A stretch of DNA of 64,000 nucleotides from Agrobacterium tumefaciens (GTDB lineage Bacteria; Pseudomonadota; Alphaproteobacteria; Rhizobiales; Rhizobiaceae), in contig NZ_WJOK01000022.1 of the NCBI RefSeq assembly GCF_009649785.1, positions 28,968-92,967 of the forward strand, in the 5' to 3' direction. The notes beneath the pieces were generated by a model, which was not told the DNA's origin, ran no database searches, and saw nothing but the letters and a program-made list of their open reading frames with translations. Made by a program: the position numbers and the translations under genes. Positions 46,446 through 56,784 of the stretch are shown here, piece after piece (position 1 is the stretch's first letter; each line of letters starts with the position of its first letter).

Positions 46446-46638
46446 GAGGCTGCCTGCGGCTCTCCGCTGCGACAATGGTATCGCAGTTCCTCCTACGCCT
46501 GATGGGCCGACTTGCCAACACGTTAATTATCAATTTCTGAAGTTCCGATCAAACCTGCGTGAGGCCGGTTTTCTTGCAACTTTCTCGCTCTATTGTCCGT
46601 TGGGCAAAGTGACATTGGCGAGAATCGGGAGAAAAATG

Positions 46639-47640
46639 ATGACTCAATCCTTGAGCATGAGCAGACGCGGCCTTATCGGTGTGGCGGGAGCAAGCGTTCT
46701 CGGCGCGCCGCTATTGATGGCGCGCACCGCAACGGCGCAGACGAACCAGCCGCAAACTTCCATGGAGATCAAACACGCCATGCCGCCTGAAACCAATCGC
46801 TTCAAGCTTGGTAATTTCGAAGTGCTTGTCGTGAAGGATGGCGCGCGCGCCGCGCCCAATCCGGGCGAGACCTTCGGCACCGATCAGTCGGCGGAAACCG
46901 TCGGCAAGCTGCTGGAAGACAATTTTCTGCCGAAGGAGCAATTCGTCAATTCCTTCTCGCCGGTTCTCGTAAATACTGGCACGGACCTTGTGCTGTTCGA
47001 CACGGGTTTCGGCGAGTCCGGCCGTGGCGCTGGTAATGGCCGTCTTATCGAAGGCATGGCGGCTGCCGGTTACTCTCCTGACGACGTGACCGTGGTGGTG
47101 CTGACCCATATGCACGGAGACCACATTGGCGGATTGATGGAAAAGGGCGCGCCAGCCTTCTCCAAGGCGCGTTATGTTTTCGGCCAGGCGGAATATGATT
47201 TCTGGACGGACGAGAAGCGGGTTGGCACGCCTGCCGAAGGCGGCCAGAAGGGCGTCATCGCCAACGTCAAACCGCTGGCGGAAAAGGCGACCTTCATCGG
47301 CGACGGCGCTGACGTGGTTTCCGGCATCACCGGCATTGCGGCGTTTGGCCATTCGCCGGGCCACATGATCTTCCGTGTCGAATCCGAAGGCAAGCAGCTG
47401 ATCCTGACGGCTGATACGGCCAACCATTTCGTCCTGTCGCTGCAAAAGCCGGATTGGGAAGTGAAGTTCGACATGGACAAGGCGGCGGCCGCTGCAACCC
47501 GCAAGAAGGTCTACGACATGATCGCCACGGACCGGTTGCCGTTCCTCGGCTATCACATGCCTTTCCCGGCTGTCGGTTACGCGGAAAAGCTGGATACGGG
47601 GTACCGTTTCGTGCCGAAGTCCTACCAGTTCGACATCTGA
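46639..47640 (+). CDS. Tat-exported metallo-beta-lactamase-fold hydrolase
   Basis: 333 residues from ATG 46639; GGGAGA lies 6 bases upstream (an adjacent ATG at 46636 is equally in frame). Twin-arginine signal 'SMSRRGLIGVAGASVLGAP' and a hydrophobic stretch to 'ATAQ'. The metal site shows in 'LTHMHGDHIGGL' (about residues 155-166), 'FGHSPGHM' and 'LILTADTANHF'. Domain type is close to quorum-quenching lactonases and methyl-parathion-hydrolase-like enzymes; substrate not determinable. Divergent from the MFS exporter; followed by a repeat and a terminator. Confidence 0.88.
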   Translation: MTQSLSMSRRGLIGVAGASVLGAPLLMARTATAQTNQPQTSMEIKHAMPPETNRFKLGNFEVLVVKDGARAAPNPGETFGTDQSAETVGKLLEDNFLPKEQFVNSFSPVLVNTGTDLVLFDTGFGESGRGAGNGRLIEGMAAAGYSPDDVTVVVLTHMHGDHIGGLMEKGAPAFSKARYVFGQAEYDFWTDEKRVGTPAEGGQKGVIANVKPLAEKATFIGDGADVVSGITGIAAFGHSPGHMIFRVESEGKQLILTADTANHFVLSLQKPDWEVKFDMDKAAAAATRKKVYDMIATDRLPFLGYHMPFPAVGYAEKLDTGYRFVPKSYQFDI

Positions 47641-47644
47641 TGCA

Positions 47645-47710
47645 TATCGCGCAAAAGCGTTAAGCGGTTTTGCGATAACGACATGCGTAAAAACAAGCAG
47701 TTAAAGCGCG
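47645..47710. repeat. Rhizobial palindromic intergenic repeat, type 2
   Basis: Arms TATCGC (47645-47650) and CAAAA pair with TTTTG and GCGATA (47668-47677); the segment continues with ACGACATGCGTAAAAACAAG and a TTAAAGCGCGTCG tail. I recognise this string as another repeat family common in Agrobacterium/Rhizobium intergenic DNA. It begins 5 bases after the metallo-hydrolase stop. Confidence 0.65.
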
Positions 47711-47774
47711 TCGTGCGGAACAGGGATCCACAGGACGCTGTTTAACGCCTGCTGCAATGCAGCAACAGAATAAG

Positions 47775-47799
47775 CCCGGAAGGTCATTCCGGGTTTTTT
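47775..47799 (+). terminator. Rho-independent terminator after the metallo-hydrolase gene
   Basis: Stem CCCGGAA / TTCCGGG (7 perfect pairs), loop GGTCA, then six T. It separates the metallo-hydrolase unit from guaB. The remaining bases to 47924 are the guaB leader, in which I see no riboswitch-like structure. Confidence 0.9.
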
Positions 47800-47912
47800 C
47801 TATTTCCTTCCTGTCATGAACGTGTTACCAGCCCTCGCCAACTTCCAAGCAATCCTTGCAGGGCGCCGGGGTGAACTTTTCGTTCCGGGACGGCCACGCA
47901 TTTTCATTATGA

Positions 47913-49430
<1,518 letters not shown>

Positions 49431-49472
49431 TCTTTCGAGCCGAATCCGCAACAACATAGTCTCAGTATTTGG

Positions 49473-49509
49473 CGCTCCCCGATTCATGCCGGATCGGGGA
49501 GCGTTATTG
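49473..49509 (+). terminator. Terminator after guaB
   Basis: Perfect 11-base stem CGCTCCCCGAT (49473-49483) / ATCGGGGAGCG (49493-49503) with a 9-base loop, followed by TTATTG. It lies 42 bases after guaB and 18 bases before the MAPEG start. Confidence 0.8.
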
Positions 49510-49526
49510 TGATTGGAGGAGAAAGC

Positions 49527-49946
49527 ATGTCACCAACGACCGCAATGTTCTGGCCGATGATAGCCCATGCATTTCTCGTGTTCGTTCTTTACGCCCTACT
49601 GCTTTACCGCCGCAAAAAATACACGCTGACGGACCGCGACACCGCGCTTAGATATCGCGATACGGGACAGGAAGGGCGCGAAAGCTATCTGGTCAACCGA
49701 AACATTGCCAACCAGTTCGAGCTTCCGGTTCTCTTCCACCCCGTCTGCCTGCTGCTTTATATTACCGACGCGGACAATATCGTTACCGTCGTTCTGGCCT
49801 GGCTGTTCGTGATTTCCCGTTATGCGCACTCCTTCGTTCACGTCACCAGCAACCGTCTGCGTTATCGTGCGCCATTGTTCGCGATTGGTTTCGCGCTTCT
49901 CGTCTGCCTCTGGGGCTGGCTCGCCATCTGGTTGGCGCTGGAGTGA
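49527..49946 (+). CDS. MAPEG-family membrane protein
   Basis: 139 residues from ATG 49527 with a near-ideal GGAGGAG ribosome site. Four hydrophobic segments (about residues 8-25, 70-90, 92-105, 118-136). The 'RNIANQFELPVLFHPVCLLLYI' region, with N-x-x-ExPxLF, is the glutathione-binding helix of the MAPEG superfamily (eicosanoid and glutathione metabolism, microsomal GST type). Bacterial members may detoxify lipid peroxides; function here is not known. It starts just after the guaB terminator and thus needs its own promoter or read-through. Confidence 0.85.
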   Translation: MSPTTAMFWPMIAHAFLVFVLYALLLYRRKKYTLTDRDTALRYRDTGQEGRESYLVNRNIANQFELPVLFHPVCLLLYITDADNIVTVVLAWLFVISRYAHSFVHVTSNRLRYRAPLFAIGFALLVCLWGWLAIWLALE

Positions 49947-50095
49947 GATGGCACCGTAAGGTTGCTTCATAAGTGAGACAATCGCGCCTCTAAAATGCTG
50001 CGATTTGCGATGGGTCAATTCCGTGACGCCCCATCCCCGGTAGTCTCTGCCTCGCCGTCGAGAATTTCAGGCGAGCAGAGATTAGGGAGTATGTC

Positions 50096-51124
50096 ATGGC
50101 TAAAACAATGAAGGCCGCGGTTGTCCGCGCATTTGGCAAACCGCTGACCATCGAGGAAGTGGCGATACCGGATCCTGGCCCGGGTGAAATTCTCATCAAT
50201 TACAAGGCGACCGGCATTTGCCACACGGACCTGCACGCCGCAACGGGCGATTGGCCGGTCAAACCCAATCCACCATTCATCCCCGGCCATGAAGGCGTCG
50301 GCTACGTCGCCAAGATCGGCGCTGGCGTGACCGGCATCAAGGTAGGCGACCGCGCCGGCACGCCGTGGCTTTATACCGCCTGCGGATGCTGCATTCCGTG
50401 CCGTACCGGCTGGGAAACTCTTTGCCCAAGTCAGAAGAACTCGGGTTATTCCGTCAATGGCAGCTTTGCGGAATACGGGCTTGCGGATCCGAAATTCGTT
50501 GGCCGACTTCCCGACAATCTGGAATTCGGCCCCGCTGCACCCGTGCTCTGCGCCGGTGTCACCGTCTACAAGGGTCTCAAGGAAACCGAAGTGAGGCCCG
50601 GCGAATGGGTGGTCATTTCGGGCATTGGCGGGCTTGGTCATATGGCCGTGCAATATGCCAAGGCCATGGGCATGCATGTCGTTGCCGCCGATATTTATGA
50701 CGACAAGCTGGAGCTTGCGAAAAAGCTGGGCGCGGATTTCACCGTCAACGGTCGGGCGCCGGATGCGGTGGAACAGGTGCAGAAGGCGACCGGCGGCGTC
50801 CACGGCGCGCTCGTGACGGCGGTTTCGCCCAAAGCCATGGAGCAGGCCTACGGTTTCCTGCGCTCCAAGGGCACGATGGCACTTGTTGGCCTGCCGCCGG
50901 GCTTCATCTCCATTCCGGTTTTCGAAACGGTGCTGAAGCGCATCACGGTGCGTGGCTCCATCGTCGGCACAAGGCAGGATCTGGAGGAGGCGCTTTCCTT
51001 CGCTGGTGAAGGAAAGGTAGCCGCCCACTTCTCCTGGGACAAACTCGAAAACATCAACGACATCTTCCGTCGAATGGAAGAGGGCAAGATCGACGGCCGT
51101 ATCGTCGTGGACCTTGCCGCCTGA
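50096..51124 (+). CDS. adhP: Zinc-dependent alcohol dehydrogenase (AdhP/AdhA type)
   Basis: 342 residues, the AdhP length. Catalytic zinc ligands: Cys in 'GICHTDLHA' and His-Glu in 'PGHEGVGYVAKIG'. Structural zinc Cys cluster in 'CGCCIPCRTGWETLC'. NAD-binding 'GIGGLGHMAVQYAKAMG' (about residues 175-191). It interconverts ethanol-like alcohols and aldehydes with NAD. GGGAG precedes the ATG. The gene stands alone; 110 bases to the next gene, with no clear terminator. Confidence 0.93.
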   Translation: MAKTMKAAVVRAFGKPLTIEEVAIPDPGPGEILINYKATGICHTDLHAATGDWPVKPNPPFIPGHEGVGYVAKIGAGVTGIKVGDRAGTPWLYTACGCCIPCRTGWETLCPSQKNSGYSVNGSFAEYGLADPKFVGRLPDNLEFGPAAPVLCAGVTVYKGLKETEVRPGEWVVISGIGGLGHMAVQYAKAMGMHVVAADIYDDKLELAKKLGADFTVNGRAPDAVEQVQKATGGVHGALVTAVSPKAMEQAYGFLRSKGTMALVGLPPGFISIPVFETVLKRITVRGSIVGTRQDLEEALSFAGEGKVAAHFSWDKLENINDIFRRMEEGKIDGRIVVDLAA

Positions 51125-51234
51125 GACAGATGACCAGCGGTGGCGCTCACGCAAAAGTGTGCCGCCGCTTGTTCACCGGGCGGCGATCTGCGCTATCCTC
51201 CCTGTGCATCTGCGCGTTCAGGGAGAAGAGAGCG

Positions 51235-52113
51235 ATGGACGACAAGCCGAAGATTACACAGGCCATGATCGACGCTTACGATGAATATACCCATCTCAGC
51301 CTCGATCGCCGCAAATTCATGGAAAAGCTCAGCCTGCTTGCCGGGTCCGGCGCAGCTGCTGCCGCAATCGCGCCGCTTCTTTCGGCCAACAGCGCCCGTG
51401 CGGCAATCGTTGCGCCTGATGATGCGGGTATCGTTGCGGAAGAGGTGACCTATCCCGCCCCCGGGGGCGAGATGAAAGGCTATCTCGTCACGCCGAAATC
51501 GGTTTCCGGGCCCATTGGCTCGGTCATCGTCATCCATGAAAACCGGGGCCTGAACGACCATATCCGCGATGTGGCAAGACGCGTGGCGCTTGCGGGGTTC
51601 AGGGCGCTTGCGGTTGATTTCCTGTCGCCGCAGGGCGGCACGCCTTCGGATGAAGATAAGGCACGGGAGATGTTCAGTGGCCTCGATATGGAGGCAACAG
51701 TCGCCAATGCCGAAGCCGGTCGGGTGTGGCTCGCCGCAAGGCAGGGTGCGAACGGCAAGGTTGGTGCGGTCGGTTTCTGCTGGGGCGGCGGGCTGGTCAA
51801 CCGGTTCGCCACCAAATCGGCAGGCCTGAATGCCGGCGTCGCCTATTACGGCCAGCAGCCGCCGGCGGCCGATGTGCCTGCTATCAAGGCGCCCCTGCTG
51901 TTACAGTATGCCGGTCTGGACGAGCGCATCAATGCCGGTATCGACGCCTATAAAAAGGCACTGGAGCAAAACGGCAAAACCTTCGAAATCTTCGTTTATG
52001 ACGGCGTCAACCACGCCTTCAACAACGATACGTCCTCGGCGCGATACGACAAGGCCGCGGCCGATCTCGCCTGGGGCCGGACGACGGAGTTCTTCAAAAA
52101 ATATCTGGCGTAG
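51235..52113 (+). CDS. Dienelactone hydrolase-family protein with Tat-like signal
   Basis: 292 residues from ATG 51235, preceded by GGGAGAAGAG. After about 20 polar residues comes a twin-arginine-like segment 'SLDRRKFMEKLSLLAGSGAAAAA' in part, then ALLSANSARA, so export is likely. Alpha/beta-hydrolase catalytic triad: Cys near residue 182 in 'GFCWGGG', Asp in 'YAGLDERI', His in 'GVNHAF', plus the Glu of 'IHENRGLN' that activates the Cys in dienelactone hydrolase. Export makes a role in carboxymethylene-butenolidase catabolism doubtful. A hairpin with GGGGTT/AACCCC and GTCCG/CGGAC follows at 52115-52145. Confidence 0.88.
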   Translation: MDDKPKITQAMIDAYDEYTHLSLDRRKFMEKLSLLAGSGAAAAAIAPLLSANSARAAIVAPDDAGIVAEEVTYPAPGGEMKGYLVTPKSVSGPIGSVIVIHENRGLNDHIRDVARRVALAGFRALAVDFLSPQGGTPSDEDKAREMFSGLDMEATVANAEAGRVWLAARQGANGKVGAVGFCWGGGLVNRFATKSAGLNAGVAYYGQQPPAADVPAIKAPLLLQYAGLDERINAGIDAYKKALEQNGKTFEIFVYDGVNHAFNNDTSSARYDKAAADLAWGRTTEFFKKYLA

Positions 52114-52157
52114 TGGGGTTTCGGTCCGCTGTGACGGACAACCCCTGAAATCCCGCT

Positions 52158-52703
52158 CTAGACGCCGCCAGCCCCGCGTTTCAAATGCTCATCAAGCCGG
52201 GGCATGATCTCAACGAAATTGCAGGGCAGGTGGCGGTAATCGAGCTGGGCTTTGAGAATACCGTCCCAGGCATCCTTGCAGGCGCCGGGAGAGCCGGGCA
52301 GCACGAAGATGAAGGTGGCGTTTGCCACGCCGCCGGTCGCCCGTGACTGGATGGTGGCGGTGCCGATCTTTTCATAGGAAATGCGATGGAAGATGGCAGA
52401 AAAGCCGTCCATGCGCTTTTCGAACAGGGGTTCCAGCGCCTCGGGTGTCACGTCGCGGCCTGTAAAGCCGGTGCCGCCGGTGGTGATGACCACATCCACG
52501 CTCCCGTTGAGCGTCCAGTCGCGCACGGTGTTGAAAATAGCAGCCTTGTCGTCTGCCACGATGGTGCGGGCGGCGACCTTGTGTCCGGCTTCCTCTATGC
52601 GTGCGACTAGCGTGTCGCCGGACTTGTCATTCTCAAGCGTGCGGCTGTCCGAAACGGTCAGAACCGCGATGCCGAGGGGAATGAAGGGTCTTTCGCCTGC
52701 CAT
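52158..52703 (-). CDS. moaB: Molybdenum cofactor biosynthesis protein MoaB
   Basis: 181 residues. MoaB/MogA fold: 'GIAVLTVSDSRTLENDKSGD' at the N-terminus, 'VVITTGGTGFTGRDVTPEAL' (about residues 71-90) and 'FIFVLPGSPGACKDAWDGIL' near the C-terminus. The family adenylylates molybdopterin before metal insertion. It follows ispE on the same strand after 26 bases and probably ends the TPR-ispE-moaB unit. Confidence 0.95.
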   Translation of the reverse strand: MAGERPFIPLGIAVLTVSDSRTLENDKSGDTLVARIEEAGHKVAARTIVADDKAAIFNTVRDWTLNGSVDVVITTGGTGFTGRDVTPEALEPLFEKRMDGFSAIFHRISYEKIGTATIQSRATGGVANATFIFVLPGSPGACKDAWDGILKAQLDYRHLPCNFVEIMPRLDEHLKRGAGGV

Positions 52704-52729
52704 GGCCTTATCCTCGAATTGTGTTGTCT

Positions 52730-53614
52730 TCAGATGGTCCGCGTCGCCTGAAAATACCAGCCGGGGCGCTTGTTTCGAAGCGATGTTTCCGCTTTTCGGG
52801 CGGCCTCGAAGGAATGAAATAATCCAAAACAGGTGGCACCCGAACCGGACATGCGCACAAGGGAAGCACCTTCCTGCGACAGCATGCCGGCGATTGCGCC
52901 GATCTCCGGCAGGAGCGCCTTGGCGGGGACTTCCAGATCGTTTCGGCTTTGCGCCAGAAAATCCATCCAGCCGCCTTCTTTGCGCTCCGGCAGGGGCGGG
53001 TTGGCCTTGTCGAGCAATCGCCGAAAAATCTCCGGCGTCGAGACCGCTTTCAGAGGGTTGGCCAGCACCAGAAAGAATTCCGGCAGATCGGAGACCGGCT
53101 CGATATCCTCGCCGATACCTCGTGCGATGAGTGGGCGGCTTTCAAGGCACATCGGCACGTCAGCGCCAAGCGCAAGCGCGATGGGTGCGAGATTTTCAGG
53201 AACAATCCTGGCATTCCAGTGCCGCAACAGCGCCCGCAGTGTCGCTGCCGCATCCGCTGAGCCGCCGCCAATGCCGGAGGCGACTGGCAGGTTCTTTTCG
53301 AGATGGATGGCAACCGGGCGTGCCGATTGACCTGCCGCCACAAGCGCATCACGCAAAAGGTCTCTGGCACGGACGACGAGATTGTTGCCGCCATCGCCTG
53401 CCCGCAGCAGATCGCCAAACGGGCCGGAGATGGAGAAAGTGTCGGCATCGGCATCGCGAACATGGATCGCGTCGCCTGCTTCGGTGAAGGTCACCAGCGT
53501 CTCGAGCAGATGATAACCATCTGCCCGCTGACCGGTTACATGCAGTGCCAGATTGATCTTGGCCGGGGCCGCCTCGGTTGTTTCGACAGCCCCGGTAATG
53601 TCATCCGCGCGCAT
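52730..53614 (-). CDS. ispE: 4-diphosphocytidyl-2-C-methyl-D-erythritol kinase
   Basis: 294 residues, GHMP kinase. 'APAKINLALHVTGQRADGYH' at residues 16-35, ATP-binding 'PVASGIGGGSADAAATL' (about 103-119), 'GADVPMCL', and 'GSGATCFGLF' near residue 258. It phosphorylates CDP-methylerythritol in the MEP isoprenoid pathway. The gene follows the TPR protein by 6 bases on the same strand. The extra N-terminal 13 residues before the conserved core are unremarkable; ATG 53614 is kept. Confidence 0.96.
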   Translation of the reverse strand: MRADDITGAVETTEAAPAKINLALHVTGQRADGYHLLETLVTFTEAGDAIHVRDADADTFSISGPFGDLLRAGDGGNNLVVRARDLLRDALVAAGQSARPVAIHLEKNLPVASGIGGGSADAAATLRALLRHWNARIVPENLAPIALALGADVPMCLESRPLIARGIGEDIEPVSDLPEFFLVLANPLKAVSTPEIFRRLLDKANPPLPERKEGGWMDFLAQSRNDLEVPAKALLPEIGAIAGMLSQEGASLVRMSGSGATCFGLFHSFEAARKAETSLRNKRPGWYFQATRTI

Positions 53615-53620
53615 GTCGCG

Positions 53621-55465
53621 TCAGGATTTCTTGTCCGGGGCAGGGGCAACAGGGGCCGGTGCTGGCGGAGCCGGCGGCTGCGGCGCGGCCTCCTTCTTGG
53701 CGGTGTTTTCGGCGTCCTTTTCCAGCGGCGGCAGGCCGTTGGCAATCTTTTCCTTCACCTTGGCCTTGTCCAGATCGTCATTGTCGCCAATCAGCGCGCG
53801 GTTCCACTGATACACGGCCTCGATCTTGCGACCGACACGCCAGTAGGCATCGCCCAGATGATCGTTGATGGTCTGATCGCCGGCCTTGAGCTCGATTGCC
53901 CGCTCCAGTTCGGTGACGGCCTGGTCAAACGCGCCCAGCCGGAAATGCGCCCAGCCAAGCGAGTCGACGATATAGCCGTCATTCGGCCGAAGCTCGACCG
54001 CGCGGCTGATCATCTTCATCGCTTCGTCGAGGTTGATACCTTTGTCCACCCAGGAATAGCCGAGATAGTTCAGCACCTGCGGCTGTTCCGGGTTGAGTTC
54101 GAGCGCACGCTTGAAGTCCGGCTCGGCCTTGTCCCATTCCTTCAGGCGCTCATGGGCGATGGCGCGCTGGAAGAACACGGTCCAGTCCGACTTCTGCGGC
54201 ACGGCACCGATCACCTCGACAGCCTTGTCGTAGTTTTCGGCCATGGCCTTGTAGTCCTTGGCGTCGGAAAGCACGCTGCCATAGGCGAGGTAAGAACGGA
54301 TATCCTTCGGATCGGATTGCAGCAGGGATTGCAGGTGGTTGCGCGCTTCCTCCACCTTGCCCGTCTGCGCCAGCGTCAGCCCGAGCTGCAGCTCGGAGAT
54401 GCGGTGCATCGGCGAATCCTTCGGCACGTCGCGGTAGAAGGCGATGGCGCGGTCGGGCTGTTTCATCGCCTCGGCAAGTCCGCCGAGAAGGATCAGCGTA
54501 TCGGCGCTTTGCGGATCGAGCGCACGCGACGTCTGAAGGTAAAGCGTGACGATCTCTTCGGCACCTTCGCGGTTCAGCGCGCCCGCGATGGAAAACATCA
54601 CGGAAGCCGCGCCTTCAACGGCATTGGTGATCTGCTGCGGCGGCTTCTCGCCCTTCTCGATGGATTGGCGAAGCGCTTTGAGCGGCGCATAGTTCGGCGC
54701 AAAAGTGTCGCCGACCGCAATTGCGTCCAGCGCCTTCTGCTTGTTGCCGGCTGAAGCCTCCAGCCGTGCAAGCGCCATCACCGCGCGCATATAGGTGTCG
54801 GAAGCGGTTGCCCCGCCTTCACGATCCGTCACGGCCTCATTGAGGCTCTTGCGGGCAGCATCTGTGTTGCCGGAGACAAGGGCGATCGCCGCGGCATTGT
54901 ATTTCTGGAAAATCGAAATCCAGCCCGGACCCTTCATGTTGTTGACGAGGGCCAGCGCTTCCTTGGGCTTGCCTGAACCGGCGCGCGCCCATGCCGTCAG
55001 AAGCGTGTTGACCATGCGGTCGAGATCGTTCGGGCCGGTATATTTCAGGATTTTCTCGGCTTTGACGAATTCCTTGTCCTTGATGGCGTCGAGGCCGCGC
55101 ACGATGGTCGTCACGCGTTCGACGGAGGTATCGTCCTTCATCGAATCGGCAATCTTGGCGCCAGCCTCGAAATTGCCGCTCAACAGTTCGGCGATCATCA
55201 GGCGCTGGCGGATTTCCGAATTGGCCGGATCGAATTCCAGCGCCTTCTTGTAGAGCGAAATCGCGGTGGGGTAATCCTGATCGACATCGGCATTGCGCGC
55301 GGCAAGGAATGCGCCGGAGAAGGTATTTACCTTGGCAGGATCGAAAGTAACGGCCTTGGCGTCCGTTTTCGTCTCCGCAAAGCCGGGGCTTGCACCCGCG
55401 CCAAGTGCGAGAGCGGCGGCAAGAGCCGCGCTGCAGAGAAGACGAAGTGCTGGTTTACGCCGCAT
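53621..55465 (-). CDS. Exported TPR-repeat protein
   Basis: 614 residues from ATG 55465 (MRRKPALRLLCSAALAAALA, a Sec signal ending near GFAE). The mature protein consists of about ten tetratricopeptide units, seen in runs such as 'AISLYKKALEFDPANSEIRQ', 'AEPDFKRALELNPEQPQVLN' and 'AVTELERAIELKAGDQTIND'. The C-terminus is Pro/Ala-rich. Periplasmic scaffold of unknown partner, possibly outer-membrane associated. Upstream of ispE by 6 bases, an arrangement frequent in rhizobia. An in-frame ATG at 55513 would add 16 residues before the signal. Confidence 0.85.
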   Translation of the reverse strand: MRRKPALRLLCSAALAAALALGAGASPGFAETKTDAKAVTFDPAKVNTFSGAFLAARNADVDQDYPTAISLYKKALEFDPANSEIRQRLMIAELLSGNFEAGAKIADSMKDDTSVERVTTIVRGLDAIKDKEFVKAEKILKYTGPNDLDRMVNTLLTAWARAGSGKPKEALALVNNMKGPGWISIFQKYNAAAIALVSGNTDAARKSLNEAVTDREGGATASDTYMRAVMALARLEASAGNKQKALDAIAVGDTFAPNYAPLKALRQSIEKGEKPPQQITNAVEGAASVMFSIAGALNREGAEEIVTLYLQTSRALDPQSADTLILLGGLAEAMKQPDRAIAFYRDVPKDSPMHRISELQLGLTLAQTGKVEEARNHLQSLLQSDPKDIRSYLAYGSVLSDAKDYKAMAENYDKAVEVIGAVPQKSDWTVFFQRAIAHERLKEWDKAEPDFKRALELNPEQPQVLNYLGYSWVDKGINLDEAMKMISRAVELRPNDGYIVDSLGWAHFRLGAFDQAVTELERAIELKAGDQTINDHLGDAYWRVGRKIEAVYQWNRALIGDNDDLDKAKVKEKIANGLPPLEKDAENTAKKEAAPQPPAPPAPAPVAPAPDKKS

Positions 55466-55656
55466 GAGGGAACCTTTGCCTTTGTGCAGAAGCACGGAAA
55501 AATCAGTTTCCATTGTTTGGTCACGATAGAATGGCTTTTTTGAAGCAACCCCGCAAGAAATTATGGCCCGCGCCACAATCTACCCTTGCGGGACACCCAG
55601 TCCGAAACAGCGGCGGACGGTCTTGTCCATCCGCCGTTTGCCTGAGGCCTCCAGCG

Positions 55657-56673
55657 TCAGTTGAGACGCTCGATGCAGAAGTCGATGACTTCCAGAAGCG
55701 CGTTTTTCCACGGGCTTTCCGGCAGCGGTGCAAGCGCATCGCGGGCAATGGTGCCGTAATGCGTGGCCCGGCCGATCGTATCGCCAAGACCGTTGTATTT
55801 GGTGATGAGACCGAGCGCCTTTTCGAGGTTTTCGTCGCTGCTTTCGCCGTTTTCGATGGCGTTGCGCCAGAAGGCGCGCTCATCCTGCGTGCCGCGGCGA
55901 TAGGACAGGATGACCGGCAGGGTTATCTTGCCCTCACGGAAATCGTCACCCGTATTCTTGCCGAGATCGGCGGATTTGCCGCCGTAATCCAGCACGTCGT
56001 CAACGAGCTGGAAGGCAAGGCCGAGATTCATGCCGTAGGATTTCAGCGCGCTGCGGCTTGCCTTGTCGGTTTTGGCGACGATGGGGCCAACTTCCGCGGC
56101 CGCTGCAAAAAGGGCGGCCGTCTTGGCGCGAATCACCTGCAGATAATCGTCCTCGGTCGTTTCCATGTTCTTGGCGACCGAAAGCTGCAGCACTTCGCCC
56201 TCGGCGATGACGGAAGCGGCGGTGGACAGCACATCGAGCGCATCCAGCGAGCCGACGTCCACCATCATGCGGAAGGCTTGGCCGAGCAGGAAGTCGCCGA
56301 CGAGAACGCTTGCCTGGTTGCCCCAGATGGTGCGGGCGGTGGACTTGCCACGGCGCAGATCGCTTTCATCCACCACGTCGTCATGCAGCAGCGTCGCCGT
56401 GTGCATGAATTCCACGCTGGTGGCGAGCTTGATATGGTGGTCGCCCTCGTAACCGAACATCGAGGCAGAGGCCAGCGTCAGCATCGGCCGCAGGCGTTTG
56501 CCTCCGGACGAGATCAGATGGTTGGCCACCTCAGGTATCATCTGGACATCGGAACCGGCTCTGGAAAGGATAAGCTGGTTCACCCGTTCCATGTCGGCAC
56601 GGGTCAGGTCGACAAGCGGCTTGACGGATGCGAGTTTGTTTTTGCTTTCTTCAAGCGGTATGACGACGCCCAA
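55657..56673 (-). CDS. ddsA: Decaprenyl diphosphate synthase (ubiquinone side chain)
   Basis: 338 residues from TTG 56673, preceded by AGGAG; the frame opens 20 codons upstream without a good start. Trans-prenyltransferase with first Asp-rich motif 'LLHDDVVDESDLRRG' (about residues 95-109), 'ISSGGKRLRPML', and second Asp-rich motif 'QLVDDVLDYGG'. It extends FPP to the C50 chain of ubiquinone-10; Agrobacterium is known for CoQ10 and this sequence fits its DdsA. Alone on the minus strand; divergent from the DUF2007 gene. Confidence 0.93.
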   Translation of the reverse strand: MGVVIPLEESKNKLASVKPLVDLTRADMERVNQLILSRAGSDVQMIPEVANHLISSGGKRLRPMLTLASASMFGYEGDHHIKLATSVEFMHTATLLHDDVVDESDLRRGKSTARTIWGNQASVLVGDFLLGQAFRMMVDVGSLDALDVLSTAASVIAEGEVLQLSVAKNMETTEDDYLQVIRAKTAALFAAAAEVGPIVAKTDKASRSALKSYGMNLGLAFQLVDDVLDYGGKSADLGKNTGDDFREGKITLPVILSYRRGTQDERAFWRNAIENGESSDENLEKALGLITKYNGLGDTIGRATHYGTIARDALAPLPESPWKNALLEVIDFCIERLN

Positions 56674-56784
56674 GGGACAGGACTCCTGTTCGAATTTGAG
56701 TTCGACAATAAAAACTGGCGCCTGTCGCGGCAAGGGGCGAATTGCCGCTAGCCATTCAAAAAAATGGGAATTTGGGGCTTATCC

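Noticed and set aside
51149..51176. Possible partial copy of the type 2 repeat (CGCAAAAGTGTG)
   Set aside because: Only 12 bases match and the right arm is missing; could be chance.
53303..54754. 483-codon plus-strand frame over ispE and the TPR gene
   Set aside because: Spans two opposite-strand genes with clear families; shadow.
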